From Streptomyces sp. CNH099 (GTDB taxonomy: Bacteria; Actinomycetota; Actinomycetes; Streptomycetales; Streptomycetaceae), in assembly GCA_000514715.1 (NCBI GenBank), contig AZWL01000018.1:1-64000 (forward strand): a DNA stretch of 64,000 nucleotides, read 5' to 3'. Made by a program: the position numbers and the translations under genes. Below the pieces are notes generated by a model. That model was not told the origin of the DNA, did no database searches, and saw only the letters and a program-made list of their open reading frames with translations. Of this stretch, positions 49,392 to 58,841 are shown piece by piece (within the stretch, counting starts at the first letter, position 1; each line of letters opens with the position of its first letter).

Positions 49392-50717
49392 CTAGGAGCG
49401 CAGCCGCCGCCGGGCCCGCCAGAGCAGGAAGAGCGTGGAGGCGACGGCCGCGATCCGGACGAGGTCGAGGAACATGTCCTCGTACGCCTGCCCCATCGTC
49501 CCCTCCTTGAGCTGCTCGCCCCACCGCCCCTCGTTCCGCCCCCACAGCCACACCAGCCCGCCGGCCGCCACCGTGCCCGGCACCCCGAGCGCGGCCCACT
49601 TCTTCTCCGTCATCGACAGCCGGCGCGACGTGTAGATCAGCGCCCAGCCGACGAGCGACGCCATCCACTGGTTGAGCACGGCGCCCCCGAGCAGCGCGCT
49701 CATCGCCAGCACCTCCATCAGGCCGGCGCTGCGCAGCAGGTCGCGGGTGGCGGCGCCGCGGCGGGGCGACGGGGCCGCGGGCTCGTCGTCCTCGTACTCC
49801 TCCTCGGGCTCCGCCTCCGCCTCGGCTTCGGCCTCCGCCTGCTCCCGGCGGGCCTGCTTCGCCTTGGCGGCCCGGGCCGCCCGCGCCGCGTTGGCCGCCT
49901 TCGCGGCCCGCGCGGCCCGGCCCACGGCGCCCGCGCCGCCGCCCCCCGCGCCGCCGCCCTTCCGGGTACCGGGCCGCCGCTGCTCCGCGTCGTCCTCGTC
50001 CTCCGGCGACTCGAACAGCTCCGGCACCTCGATGCCGCCGGTGAAGCCCGGCACCTGGTCGGCGCCGCCCGCGCCGGGCAACGGGGCGCCGAACGGCGCG
50101 GGTTCCACACGCCACCAGTCGGGGTCGGCGGCGTGCGTGCGGTCGAACTCGTCCTCGCCGGCGAGGTGCGGCGGGGAGGCGGCGGTGGGGGGCGGCTCCG
50201 CGGGCGGGGTGAAGTCGTCGGGCGCGGGCGCCGGTTGGGGTACGGGGAATTCGGGCCCGGTGCCGCCGCGCCGGCCCGCCGCGCCGCCGTCCGCGGCGCG
50301 TCCGCCCTTCGTCCAGCCGCCCGGGCCGGAGCCGGAGCCCGGGCCGGTTCCCGTACGCGGACGGGGCAGCCGGCCCAGCCACTTCTCGGACCCGCCCACC
50401 CGCGGCCGCGGCAGCCGCGACGCCAGCCCGCCGCCCCCGGCCGGCGGCTCCCCGGGCTGCACGGCGACCTCCGGCACGGCGGAGTCGGGGTCCCGCTTGG
50501 CGGCCTCGACGATGTCCCCGGGGCTGCCGAACCGGGCGAGTACCTGCTTCACCGCGGCCACGCTGTGCGCGCCCTCGGCGGCGCGCACCTTGTCGATGCC
50601 GGCCCGCAGTTCGTTGACCAGCCGCATGCGCTGCCCCGAGGGCAGGGCACGCTGCTGTGCGATGTCGCCGACGCGGCTCAGGTAGTCGTATACGAGCTGG
50701 TCGCTCTCGATGCCCAC
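49392..50717 (-). CDS. Conserved hypothetical membrane protein
   Basis: 441 residues from the GTG at 50717, with AGGGGA five bases upstream. The N-terminal 90 residues (VGIESDQLVYDYLSRVGDIAQQRALPSGQRMRLVNELRAGIDKVRAAEG) are a helical domain. A long disordered Gly/Pro/Ala/Glu region follows, with an Ala/Lys/Arg run and a strongly acidic EAEAEAEPEEEYEDDE run. The C-terminal 120 residues hold three membrane helices (EVLAMSALLGGAVLNQWMASLVGWALIY, GVPGTVAAGGLVWLWG, LVRIAAVASTLFLLW). The layout is like Streptomyces proteins found beside the sacsin-like ATPase, which lies divergently next door. Function unknown. Confidence 0.75.
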   Translation of the reverse strand: MGIESDQLVYDYLSRVGDIAQQRALPSGQRMRLVNELRAGIDKVRAAEGAHSVAAVKQVLARFGSPGDIVEAAKRDPDSAVPEVAVQPGEPPAGGGGLASRLPRPRVGGSEKWLGRLPRPRTGTGPGSGSGPGGWTKGGRAADGGAAGRRGGTGPEFPVPQPAPAPDDFTPPAEPPPTAASPPHLAGEDEFDRTHAADPDWWRVEPAPFGAPLPGAGGADQVPGFTGGIEVPELFESPEDEDDAEQRRPGTRKGGGAGGGGAGAVGRAARAAKAANAARAARAAKAKQARREQAEAEAEAEAEPEEEYEDDEPAAPSPRRGAATRDLLRSAGLMEVLAMSALLGGAVLNQWMASLVGWALIYTSRRLSMTEKKWAALGVPGTVAAGGLVWLWGRNEGRWGEQLKEGTMGQAYEDMFLDLVRIAAVASTLFLLWRARRRLRS

Positions 50718-50899
50718 CGAATCCCCTAGGGCCGTGCGCTGTTGACCTCTCGACGGTACCGCGCCCGCGGGCCCCCTTCGCCCCCGCACGCGCGGTCCCG
50801 CGGGTGCCCGCGGACGCGGGGGAGCGAGTGTGCCGCGCGAACGCCGCGGGGGACCGAATACGCTGCGGCGACCGATACCCCCCGCGACAAGGAGCCTTC

Positions 50900-53800
50900 G
50901 TGGACCGCCTGGATCCCCCGGCCGCTGCGGCCGACCCGACCGCCCGGCTGCGCACCGCCGCACTCGACGCCTGGGCGGCGTCGGCCGCCCGCTTCCGGGA
51001 GGACGCCAACGCCGAGGAGGACCTCGCCCTCGGCGGCTACCGCGACCGGCTGGTGGTCGAACTGGCCCAGAACGCCGCGGACGCGGCCGCCCGCGCGGGC
51101 GTCGCGGGACGGCTGCGGTTGACGCTGGCACCGGACACCTCCGGCGGGTGCGGGGGCGCGGGTGCGGGGGCCGGTGTCGTCGCCGCCCCGGAGCCGCACG
51201 CCGTGCCCGGCGGCGCGGTGCCCCGCGCCGGGAACCGGCCGGACGTACCGGGTCCCCTCGGCGACAACGGCATGCCCGCGGCCCCGGGCGCTGCCGAAGC
51301 CGGGGCCGGTGGCGGTGGTGGCGGCGAGCCTGCGGAGGGGAGCATGGCCGCCGGGCCGGGCGGCGACGCCGTCGGTGGCCGCGGCGCGCCCGCCGCCGAA
51401 GGCGGCCGGGCGGTGGCCGGCGGCCGCGGTGGTGTCGGTGTCGCGGGCTCCGGCGACAGCGGCGCACCCGCGGCCCCCGCCGCTGCCTCCGTGCCCGGTG
51501 CGGCCCCCGTCGCGGCTCCCGGCGCGGGCTCCGTCTGGGTGCTGACCGTCGCCAACACCGGCGCGCCCCTCGACGCCGCCGGTGTCGAGTCGCTGTCCAC
51601 GCTGCGGGCCTCCGCCAAGCGGGGCGAGGACACCGACGAGGCCGTGGGGCGCTTCGGGGTCGGGTTCTCCGCCGTGCTGGCGGTCAGCGACGCGCCGGAG
51701 GTCGTCTCCCGGGGCGGCGCGCGGGTGCGGTGGTCGCTGGCGGAGGCGCGGGAGCTGGTCCGTACGGCCGCCGAGCGCAACCCGGCGCTCGCCGAGGAGG
51801 CCGCCCGCCGCGCCGGCCACGTCCCCCTGCTCCGCCTCCCCCTGCCCCTGCCCCTCCCCGACGCCGACGCCGACGGCGACGCCGGCACCGCCGCCCCCGC
51901 CGTGCCCGACGGCTACGACACCGTCGTCCGGCTCCCGCTGCGCGACGCGGCCGCCGCCGCCCTCGCCCGGCGCCTGCTCGCCGGCGTCGACGACGCGCTG
52001 CTGCTGGCCCTGCCCGGCCTGGCCGAGGTCGAGGTGGAGACCCCCGAGGGGGTGCGCACGCTGCGCCGCCGCGCGGACGGCCCGTACACGGTCATCGAGG
52101 ACACCGGCCGTACGAGCACACCGGCCCGCGGACCGGCCGCCGAACCCGCCGCCGGGCTGCTCTCCGCCGCCGAAGCCGGGGCCGCCGACCCCGCTGCCGA
52201 CCCCGCCGACGCACCGCCGCCCGCCGGCACCCGCTACCGCACCCGCACCGCCGCCGGCCGCCTCGACCCCGGTCTCCTCGCCGACCGCCCCGTCGAGGAG
52301 CGCCTCCGCCCCACCTGGACCGTCACCTGGGCCGTCCCCGTGGCGCCCGACGGCGCCCCCGCCGCCCCCACCACCGCGCCCGTGCTCCACGCCCCCACCC
52401 CCACCGACGAACCCCTCGGCGTCCCCGCGCTGCTCATCGCCTCCTTCCCCCTCGAACCCACCCGCCGCCACCTCGCCCCCGGCCCGCTCACCGACTTCCT
52501 CGTCGAGCGCGCCGCCGACGCCTACGCCGAACTCCTCGCCGACTGGGACCCGGTGACCCCCGGCAGCGTCGGCCTCGTCCCCGGCCCCCTCGGCCGCGGC
52601 GAGCTGGACGGCGCCCTGCGCGCCGGCATCCTCCGCCGTCTCCCCGACGTCGCGTTCCTGCCTCCCGCCGCCCCCGCGGAGCCCGCACCCGCGGAGCCCG
52701 CCGCGCCGCGGCCGCTGCGCCCCCGGGACGCGCTCGTCGCCGAGGGCGCCGGCGCCGAGACGGTGCGCCGGCTCGGCGACGTCTTCCCGAACCTGCTCCC
52801 CGCCGGCCTGGAGCGCCGCGGCGAGCTGCGCACCCTCGACGTCGCCCGCGTCCCGCTCGGCGAACTGGTCGAACGGCTCAGCGGCGTCGAGCGCCCCGCG
52901 GCCTGGTGGCACGGCCTCTACGGCTCCCTCGCCGGCACCGACCCCGAGGAGCTGGCCGGCCTGCCGGTGCCGCTCGCCGACGGCCGCGTCGTCGTCGGCC
53001 CCCGCCAGGTGCTGCTGCCCGCCGGCGGCATCGGCGACGGCACCGGGGACGGCGCCGACGACCGGTCCGAGCGACTCGCCCGCCTCGGGCTCCGCGTCGC
53101 CGACCCCGTCGCCGCGCACCCCGTGCTGGAGCAGCTGGGCGCCGTCGCCGCCACGCCGCGCGCGGTGCTGACGACACCGCAGGTGCGGGCGGCGGTGGCG
53201 GGGTCGCTGGACGCGGGGGAGGTGTGGTTCGACGAGGGGCCGGGGCCGGGCGCGCCGGATCCGGAGGAGCTGGCGGACATCGTCCTCGGGCTGGTCCGCG
53301 ACGCGCACCTGGCGCCGGGAGACGAACCGTGGCTGGGCGCCCTCGCGCTGCCCGACGAGGACGGCGAGCCGACCCCCGCCGGCGAACTCGTCTACCCCGG
53401 CAGCCCGTTCGCCGCCGTCATCCGGCCGGGCGAGCTGGCGGTGTGCGCCGGCAGCCTCGTCGAGCGGTGGGGGGAGGAGCCGTTGACGGCGGTGGGGGTG
53501 CAGGCGGACTTCGCGCTCGTACGGGCCGGGGACGTCGTCCTCGACCCCGACGAGCTGGAGCCGCGCGACGCCGACTACCCCGAACCCGACGACGCCGGGC
53601 TGCTCGACGCCGTCGACGTGTGGTGCGAGGACGTCCTCGACCGGCTGCCGGACGCCCCCGTGCCGCCGGTGCTCACCGAGCTGGTGGGCGTACGGGACCT
53701 GGACCTGGTCGACGAGGCGCGCTGGCCGGAGGCGCTCGCGCTGCTCTCCCGCCCGCCGCTGCGCGAGGCCCTCACGCGCCCCGCGCGCGTCCTGCTGCCG

Positions 53801-54619
53801 GACGGCGAGGCGCACCTCGTACGCCCGTACACCGCCTGGTGGCTGCGCGGCAGCCCCGTGCTCGACGGCCGCCCGCCCGCCGGCCTGCGCGCCGCGGGCG
53901 GCGACCCGCTGCTCACCGGGCTGTACGAGCCGGCCGACGCCTCCGCGGTCGCCGACGAGCAGGTCCTGCACGCCCTGGGGGTACGCACCTCCGCCGCCGC
54001 GCTCCTCGACGAACCGGGCGGCGCCGCCGAACTCCTCGCCCGCCTCGCCGACCCCGCGAGCGAGGTCACCCCGCCCCGGCTCCACGCCCTCTACACGCTC
54101 CTCGCCGGCCTCGACCCCGACGGCGTCACCCTGCCGGACGACCTCCGCGCGGTCCGCGACGGCGCCACGGAGGTGGTACCCGCCGGTGAGGCCCTGGTCG
54201 CGGACGCCCCGGACCTGGTGCCGCTGGCCGCGGACCGCCCCCTGCTGCCGGTCGCCCCGGGGCGGGCGGCGGCGCTGGCGGAGCTGCTGCAGGTGCGGCG
54301 GCTGACGGAGGCGTACGAGGCGCGGGTGCCGGCGGCCGGCGAGACCCGGGAGGTCCCGCCGGCGGTACGGGACCTGCTGGGCCCGGACACCCCGGCGACG
54401 TACGAGGAGCACGAGCGGCTGACGGTCGCCGGCGCGGGGGGCGTCGAACTCGACTGGCGCCGCACCCCCGACGGCACGGTCCACGCGGCGACGCTGGAGG
54501 GGCTGGCGGCGGGGCTGGCGTGGGCGACGGGGCAGTGGCGGCGGCGGTTCGAGGCGGCGGCGCTGCTGGAGGACCCGACGCGGACGCGGGAGCTGGGGGA
54601 GGCGCGCTGGTTCGACTGA
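50900..54619 (+). CDS. Large sacsin/Hsp90-like GHKL ATPase
   Basis: 1239 residues from the GTG at 50900, with AAGGAG seven bases upstream. The N-box is GYRDRLVVELAQNAADAAARAG. The G1/G2 part is WVLTVANTGAPLDAAGVESLSTLRASAKRGEDTDEAVGRFGVGFSAVLAVSDAPEVVSRGG. Between them an Ala/Gly-rich insert of about 130 residues splits the Bergerat fold. The remaining 1000 residues are acidic repeats without a family I can name; Streptomyces homologues are annotated sacsin N-terminal ATP-binding-like or 'molecular chaperone Hsp90'. It is probably a chaperone-like or signalling ATPase. It is divergent from the membrane protein at 49392. Confidence 0.85.
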   Translation: MDRLDPPAAAADPTARLRTAALDAWAASAARFREDANAEEDLALGGYRDRLVVELAQNAADAAARAGVAGRLRLTLAPDTSGGCGGAGAGAGVVAAPEPHAVPGGAVPRAGNRPDVPGPLGDNGMPAAPGAAEAGAGGGGGGEPAEGSMAAGPGGDAVGGRGAPAAEGGRAVAGGRGGVGVAGSGDSGAPAAPAAASVPGAAPVAAPGAGSVWVLTVANTGAPLDAAGVESLSTLRASAKRGEDTDEAVGRFGVGFSAVLAVSDAPEVVSRGGARVRWSLAEARELVRTAAERNPALAEEAARRAGHVPLLRLPLPLPLPDADADGDAGTAAPAVPDGYDTVVRLPLRDAAAAALARRLLAGVDDALLLALPGLAEVEVETPEGVRTLRRRADGPYTVIEDTGRTSTPARGPAAEPAAGLLSAAEAGAADPAADPADAPPPAGTRYRTRTAAGRLDPGLLADRPVEERLRPTWTVTWAVPVAPDGAPAAPTTAPVLHAPTPTDEPLGVPALLIASFPLEPTRRHLAPGPLTDFLVERAADAYAELLADWDPVTPGSVGLVPGPLGRGELDGALRAGILRRLPDVAFLPPAAPAEPAPAEPAAPRPLRPRDALVAEGAGAETVRRLGDVFPNLLPAGLERRGELRTLDVARVPLGELVERLSGVERPAAWWHGLYGSLAGTDPEELAGLPVPLADGRVVVGPRQVLLPAGGIGDGTGDGADDRSERLARLGLRVADPVAAHPVLEQLGAVAATPRAVLTTPQVRAAVAGSLDAGEVWFDEGPGPGAPDPEELADIVLGLVRDAHLAPGDEPWLGALALPDEDGEPTPAGELVYPGSPFAAVIRPGELAVCAGSLVERWGEEPLTAVGVQADFALVRAGDVVLDPDELEPRDADYPEPDDAGLLDAVDVWCEDVLDRLPDAPVPPVLTELVGVRDLDLVDEARWPEALALLSRPPLREALTRPARVLLPDGEAHLVRPYTAWWLRGSPVLDGRPPAGLRAAGGDPLLTGLYEPADASAVADEQVLHALGVRTSAAALLDEPGGAAELLARLADPASEVTPPRLHALYTLLAGLDPDGVTLPDDLRAVRDGATEVVPAGEALVADAPDLVPLAADRPLLPVAPGRAAALAELLQVRRLTEAYEARVPAAGETREVPPAVRDLLGPDTPATYEEHERLTVAGAGGVELDWRRTPDGTVHAATLEGLAAGLAWATGQWRRRFEAAALLEDPTRTRELGEARWFD

Positions 54620-54724
54620 GGACGGCCGCCGGGGGCGGGCGGCGTACGGCCCGTGCGCGGCCCGCCGCCCGGCGGCGCACCGCCTGCGGCCCCCCGCCGC
54701 CCCCGCGGCGCACCGCCCCCGGCG

Positions 54725-56080
54725 TCACGCCGCCGGGGCCAGCTCCTCCGCGCGCCGCGCCGGCACGAAGGTCACGTGCTTGCGCCCCCGCCGCAGGTCG
54801 ATCCGCAGCCGCAGCCCCCCGACCCGGGCGAGCACCAGGCCCACCGTGATCGCCGCCACCGCCGAGATCACCCCGCACGTCAGGAACCCGGTCCGGGCGC
54901 CGAACGTGTCCGTCGTCCAGCCCACGATCGGCCCGCCGATCGGCGTCCCGCCGACGAACACCATCACGAACAGGCTCATCACCCGCCCCCGCATGGCCTC
55001 GTCCGTGGCCAGCTGGACGTTCGCGTTCGCGGTCGTGTTGAACAGCAGCCCGAACGCGCCCACCGGCACCAGCAGCGCCGCGAACAGCCAGAACGCCGGC
55101 GACAGCGCCACGACGATCTCCAGCACCCCGAACGCCAGCGCCGCGATCACCGTCAGCCGCAGCCGGCTCACCCCGCGCCGCGCCGCGAACAGCGCGCCGC
55201 CCAGCGAGCCGGCCGCCATCAGCGAGTTCAGCAGGCCGTAGGTGCCGGCGTCGCCGTGGAAGACCTCGTCCACGTACGCCGTGAGCCAGATCGGGAAGTT
55301 GTAGCCGAACGTGCCGATGAAGCCGACCAGCACGATCGGCCACAGCAGCTCCGGCCGCCCCGCGACGTACGCCAGGCCCTCGCGCAGCTGTCCCTTGCCG
55401 CGCGGTGCGCGCTCGACGCGGTGCAGCTCCGCGGAGCGCATCAGCAGCAGCCCGGTGATGGGCGCGAGGAACGACAGCCCGTTGAGCAGGAACGCCCAGC
55501 CGCTGCCGACGGCGGTGATCAGCACCCCGGCCACGGCGGGGCCGAGGAGGCGGGCGGTCTGGAAGTTGGCGGCGTTGAGGCTGACGGCGTTCTGCATCTG
55601 CTCCTTGCCGACCAGCTCGGCGACGAACACCTGCCGCGCCGGGTTGTCGACGACGGTGGCGAGGCCGAGCAGGAACGCCATGAGGTAGACGTGCCAGACC
55701 GTCACCGCGCCGCTCAGCGTGAGCGCCGCGAGGGCGAGCCCGATGAGGCCCATGGCGGCCTGGGTGGCGAGCAGCAGCTTGCGCTTGGGCAGCCGGTCGG
55801 CGAGCACACCGCCGTAGAGGCCGAAGAGCAGCATGGGCAGGAACTGCAGCGCCGTCGTGATGCCGACGGCGGTGGCGGATCCGGTGAGGCTGAGCACCAG
55901 CCAGTCCTGGGCGATCCGCTGCATCCAGGTGCCGGTGTTGGAGACGACCTGGCCGCCGGCGAAGAGCCGGTAGTTGCGGATCCTCAGCGAGCTGAAGGTG
56001 CCGCCCTTGCTCTTCTCCTCTTCTTCGCGTTCGTCCGGTGTGGGTGCGGGGGCGGAGTCTGCTCCGGGTCCCGTACTCAA
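54725..56080 (-). CDS. MFS transporter (EntS/TetA-type exporter)
   Basis: 451 residues from the TTG at 56080; AGGAGGGG eight bases upstream supports it. Twelve hydrophobic segments are visible, with LFGLYGGVLADRLPKRKLLL as the loop 2-3 signature and SLNAANFQTARLLGPAVAGVLI as the exporter motif C-like stretch. The family exports siderophores or drugs. The MarR gene upstream reads the same way and ends 28 bp before, so the pair is probably an inducible efflux operon. Confidence 0.88.
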   Translation of the reverse strand: MSTGPGADSAPAPTPDEREEEEKSKGGTFSSLRIRNYRLFAGGQVVSNTGTWMQRIAQDWLVLSLTGSATAVGITTALQFLPMLLFGLYGGVLADRLPKRKLLLATQAAMGLIGLALAALTLSGAVTVWHVYLMAFLLGLATVVDNPARQVFVAELVGKEQMQNAVSLNAANFQTARLLGPAVAGVLITAVGSGWAFLLNGLSFLAPITGLLLMRSAELHRVERAPRGKGQLREGLAYVAGRPELLWPIVLVGFIGTFGYNFPIWLTAYVDEVFHGDAGTYGLLNSLMAAGSLGGALFAARRGVSRLRLTVIAALAFGVLEIVVALSPAFWLFAALLVPVGAFGLLFNTTANANVQLATDEAMRGRVMSLFVMVFVGGTPIGGPIVGWTTDTFGARTGFLTCGVISAVAAITVGLVLARVGGLRLRIDLRRGRKHVTFVPARRAEELAPAA

Positions 56081-56108
56081 AGACGTCCCCTCCTGTCGTC
56101 GTCCTGCG

Positions 56109-56576
56109 TCAGCGTGGTGCGGCCTCCGGCATGGGCAGATGTGCGAGCTTCTCCAGCACCGGGGCGGCGGCGCGCAGCGTGTCCCACTCCTCCTCGGACA
56201 GGCCGCCGGCCAGCTCGGCCAGCCACGCGTTGCGCTTGCGGCGGCTCTCTTCGAGCATCGCCTCGGCCTGCTCGGTCTGGCTGACCACCTTCTGCCGCCG
56301 GTCCTCCGGGTGCGGCTCCAGCCGGACCAGCCCCTTGGTCTCCAGCATGGCGACGATGCGGGTCATCGACGGCGGCTGGACGTGCTCCTTGCGCGCCAGC
56401 TCACCGGGGCCGAGCGGACCGCAGCGGAAGAGCGTGCCGAGCACCGACATCTCGGTCGGGCTCAGCGACTCGTCCACGCGCTGGTGCCGCAGCCGGCGGG
56501 TCAGCCGCAGGATCGCGGAGCGGAGTGAGTTCACCGCGGCGGCGTTCTCACCCTGGGACAGGTCAGGCATGTTCAT
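56109..56576 (-). CDS. MarR-family transcriptional regulator
   Basis: 155 residues (start ATG 56576; an internal ATG two codons on is possible). Winged helix: SLSPTEMSVLGTLFRCGPLGPGELARKEHVQPPSMTRIVAMLETKGLVRLEPHPEDRRQKVVSQTEQ. Dimerisation helices flank it. A perfect TTACTT-N5-AAGTAA dyad lies just upstream. It likely represses itself and the MFS exporter downstream until a ligand, often phenolic, binds. Confidence 0.92.
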   Translation of the reverse strand: MNMPDLSQGENAAAVNSLRSAILRLTRRLRHQRVDESLSPTEMSVLGTLFRCGPLGPGELARKEHVQPPSMTRIVAMLETKGLVRLEPHPEDRRQKVVSQTEQAEAMLEESRRKRNAWLAELAGGLSEEEWDTLRAAAPVLEKLAHLPMPEAAPR

Positions 56577-56588
56577 TAGAGTACCTCA

Positions 56589-56605
56589 TTACTTTGGCTA
56601 AGTAA
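56589..56605. promoter_or_regulatory. MarR operator candidate TTACTT-N5-AAGTAA
   Basis: A perfect 6-bp dyad with a 5-bp centre, 13 bp before the MarR start, in an AT-rich patch. Size and position are typical for a MarR operator overlapping the -10 region. Confidence 0.75.
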
Positions 56606-56662
56606 AATGCGGGCGCCGGAACAGAGGAGGTTACGGCCTGAGTCTGCCCGCCACTCGAAAGG

Positions 56663-56947
56663 ATGACCGCGTACGGGATCGCCCGCCCCCGGCGCGGGCG
56701 ACCGGCGACCCTGAACGGCATGGGGACCCACGTGCTCAGTCTGCGAATAGACGGCGAACTCCTCGACCGCCTCCGCACCCACGCGGCGAAGCGGGACATG
56801 CCGGTGCAGGACTACGTGCTGCAACTGCTGCAGCGCAACGACTTCGACGAACGCTTCCGGACAGCGGTAGAGGAGACCCAACGCCTCACCCGCTGGCCCA
56901 CCGGGCACCCCTCGGGGACCTGGCGGCTCGGCGCCCCCGGGAAGTAG
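56663..56947 (+). CDS. Small ribbon-helix-helix-like protein
   Basis: 94 residues from the ATG at 56663, or 75 from the ATG at 56720 (MGTHVLSLRIDGELLDRLRTHAAKRDMPVQDYVLQLLQRNDFDERFRTAVEE). The latter is my preference because the conserved part begins there. VLSLRIDGELLDRLRTHAAKRDMPVQDYVLQLL is a ribbon-helix-helix/HicB-antitoxin-like pattern: one strand and two helices. No toxin gene is adjacent, so it is a stand-alone small regulator by appearance. It is divergent from MarR. Confidence 0.6.
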   Translation: MTAYGIARPRRGRPATLNGMGTHVLSLRIDGELLDRLRTHAAKRDMPVQDYVLQLLQRNDFDERFRTAVEETQRLTRWPTGHPSGTWRLGAPGK

Positions 56948-57001
56948 TGCCCCCGCCCGTACGTCTGCCGCGGGGACGCCTCCCGCGCATGCGCCTTCCC
57001 C

Positions 57002-58483
57002 TCAGCCGAGGCCGAGCCAGCGTTCGATCGGGTCGAGCGCGAAGAAGACCACGAACACCGCCGACGTCACCCACAGCGCCGGGCGTACGGACCCGGGGCG
57101 GCCCACCGCCGTGCGGAGCAGGACGTGGGCGAGGAAGCCCATGCCGATGCCGACCGTGATGCTGTACGTGAAGGGCATCAGCGTGATCGTCAGGAAGGCC
57201 GGGACCGCGATCGTCAGGTCGGACCAGTCGATGCTGCCGATGTTCGACGCGAGGATCAGGAAGCCCACCACCACCAGCGCCGGCGTCGCCGCCTGTGCCG
57301 GGACGATCGTCACCAGCGGCGTGCACACCAGCGCCAGCAGGAACAGGGCGCCCGTGACGACGTTCGCCAGCCCCGTGCGGGCGCCCTCGCCGACGCCCGC
57401 CGTGGACTCCGCGAAGGCCGTGCTCGCCGAGGCGGAGGACGCGCCGCCGAGGGCGACGGCGGCGCCGTCGGCCATCAGGACCCTGTTCATCTCGGGGAGT
57501 CGGCCGTGTTCGTCCAGGAGGCCGGCCTCCTCGGTGACGCCGAGGATCGTGCCCATCGCGTCGAAGAAGCCGGACAGCAGCACGGTGAAGACGAAGAGGC
57601 AGCCCGTCAGGATGCCCGCCTCGCGGAAGCCGCCGAAGAGGCTCGCCTCGCCCAGCAGGCCGAAGTCGGGGGCCTCCACGAGGCTGTCCGGCACCTCCGG
57701 GGCGGTCAGGCCCCACGCCTCCGCCGGGAGGTCGCCGACCGCGTGGATGATCATCGCCGCCAGCGTCATCGTCACGATGCTGACGAGGATCGCGCCGCGG
57801 AAGTGCCGGGCCAGCAGCACGAACGTCAGCGCCAGGCCCAGGACGAAGACCAGCACCGGCCACCCTTTCAGGTGACCGCCGACGCCCAGGCCGAGCGGGA
57901 CGGTGGTGTGCGCGGAGTCCGGCGTGCGGGTGACGAAGCCCGCGTCGACCAGGCCGACGAGGGCGATGAACAGGCCGATGCCGATCGCGATGGCCTTGCG
58001 CAGGCCGTCCGGGATCGCGGACATCACCCGTTCCCGCAGCCCCGTGGCCACCAGCAGCATGATGACCAGCCCCGCCAGCACCACCATCCCCATCGCGTCC
58101 GCCCACGACATCTCCGGCGCCAGCTGCAGCGACACCACGGCGTTGATGCCGAGGCCGGCGGCGCAGGCGACGGGGACGTTGCCGATGACGCCCATGAGGA
58201 GCGTGGTCACCGCGGCGACCAGCACCGTGGCCGTGACCAGCTCGCCGTGGTCGAGTTCCCGGCCGTGCTTGTCCGTCGCCGAACCGAGGATGATCGGGTT
58301 GAGCACGATGATGTACGCCATGGCGAAGAACGTCGCCAGCCCGCCCCGCAGCTCCTGGGTGACGGACGAGCCGCGCCGGGAGATGCGGAAGTAGGCGTCG
58401 AGGGGGGAGGAGACGGGGGCGGCGGTGGCGGGCGGGGGCCTGTCTTCCGGGTCCGTGCCGCCGGTCTTCCGGGCGGGGGGCAT
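57002..58483 (-). CDS. NCS2-family purine permease (AzgA/PbuG-like)
   Basis: 493 residues from the ATG at 58483, with GAAGG seven bases upstream. AzgA-type landmarks: SVTQELRGGLATFFAMAYIIVLNPIILG at the N-terminus, GNVPVACAAGLGINAVVS, GVTEEAGLLDEHGRLPEMNRVLMADGAAVALGGASSASASTAFAESTAGVGEGARTGLANVVTGALFLLAL. It has about 12-14 membrane segments. It takes up adenine, guanine or hypoxanthine with protons. Divergent from the DUF2530 gene, as in other Streptomyces. Confidence 0.93.
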   Translation of the reverse strand: MPPARKTGGTDPEDRPPPATAAPVSSPLDAYFRISRRGSSVTQELRGGLATFFAMAYIIVLNPIILGSATDKHGRELDHGELVTATVLVAAVTTLLMGVIGNVPVACAAGLGINAVVSLQLAPEMSWADAMGMVVLAGLVIMLLVATGLRERVMSAIPDGLRKAIAIGIGLFIALVGLVDAGFVTRTPDSAHTTVPLGLGVGGHLKGWPVLVFVLGLALTFVLLARHFRGAILVSIVTMTLAAMIIHAVGDLPAEAWGLTAPEVPDSLVEAPDFGLLGEASLFGGFREAGILTGCLFVFTVLLSGFFDAMGTILGVTEEAGLLDEHGRLPEMNRVLMADGAAVALGGASSASASTAFAESTAGVGEGARTGLANVVTGALFLLALVCTPLVTIVPAQAATPALVVVGFLILASNIGSIDWSDLTIAVPAFLTITLMPFTYSITVGIGMGFLAHVLLRTAVGRPGSVRPALWVTSAVFVVFFALDPIERWLGLG

Positions 58484-58564
58484 GCGCGACCTTCGGGCTG
58501 AGCGGCGGCCGGGCTTCGGCGCCCACTCAGTATGCGGCCGGTCTGCGGCCCGTACCCTGGTGAC

Positions 58565-58831
58565 ATGGGCAAGAAGGCGTACAGCCATCCGGCGCCGGAG
58601 CCGTTCGAGGGCGACATCATGGCGGTGACCGTCGGCGGCACCGTGCTGTGGTTCGTCCTCTTCCTCGTCCAGCTGCCGTTCGTCGGCTGGCTGGACGACC
58701 ACGACCGCATGTGGTGGCTGTGGACCTGCCTGGCCGGTGCCGGCCTCGGCGTCCTCGGCATCTGGTACGTACGCCGCCGGGCCGCCGCCCTCGCCCGGGG
58801 CGGGGGCGCAGACGCCCCGTCGAACACGTAA
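58565..58831 (+). CDS. DUF2530 membrane protein
   Basis: 88 residues from the ATG at 58565. Two membrane helices: VTVGGTVLWFVLFLVQLPFVGW and MWWLWTCLAGAGLGVLGIWYV, with an Arg-rich end. TACCCT at 58553-58558 lies seven bases before the ATG and there is no ribosome site, so it is probably leaderless. Function unknown; commonly found beside NCS2 permease genes in this genus. Confidence 0.88.
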   Translation: MGKKAYSHPAPEPFEGDIMAVTVGGTVLWFVLFLVQLPFVGWLDDHDRMWWLWTCLAGAGLGVLGIWYVRRRAAALARGGGADAPSNT

Positions 58832-58841
58832 CGTCGTACGC

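Noticed and set aside
50726..54484. A 1252-residue minus-strand frame opposite the sacsin-like ATPase
   Set aside because: It is the mirror of a real gene with N-box and G motifs; Gly/Val/Arg-rich with no recognisable family.
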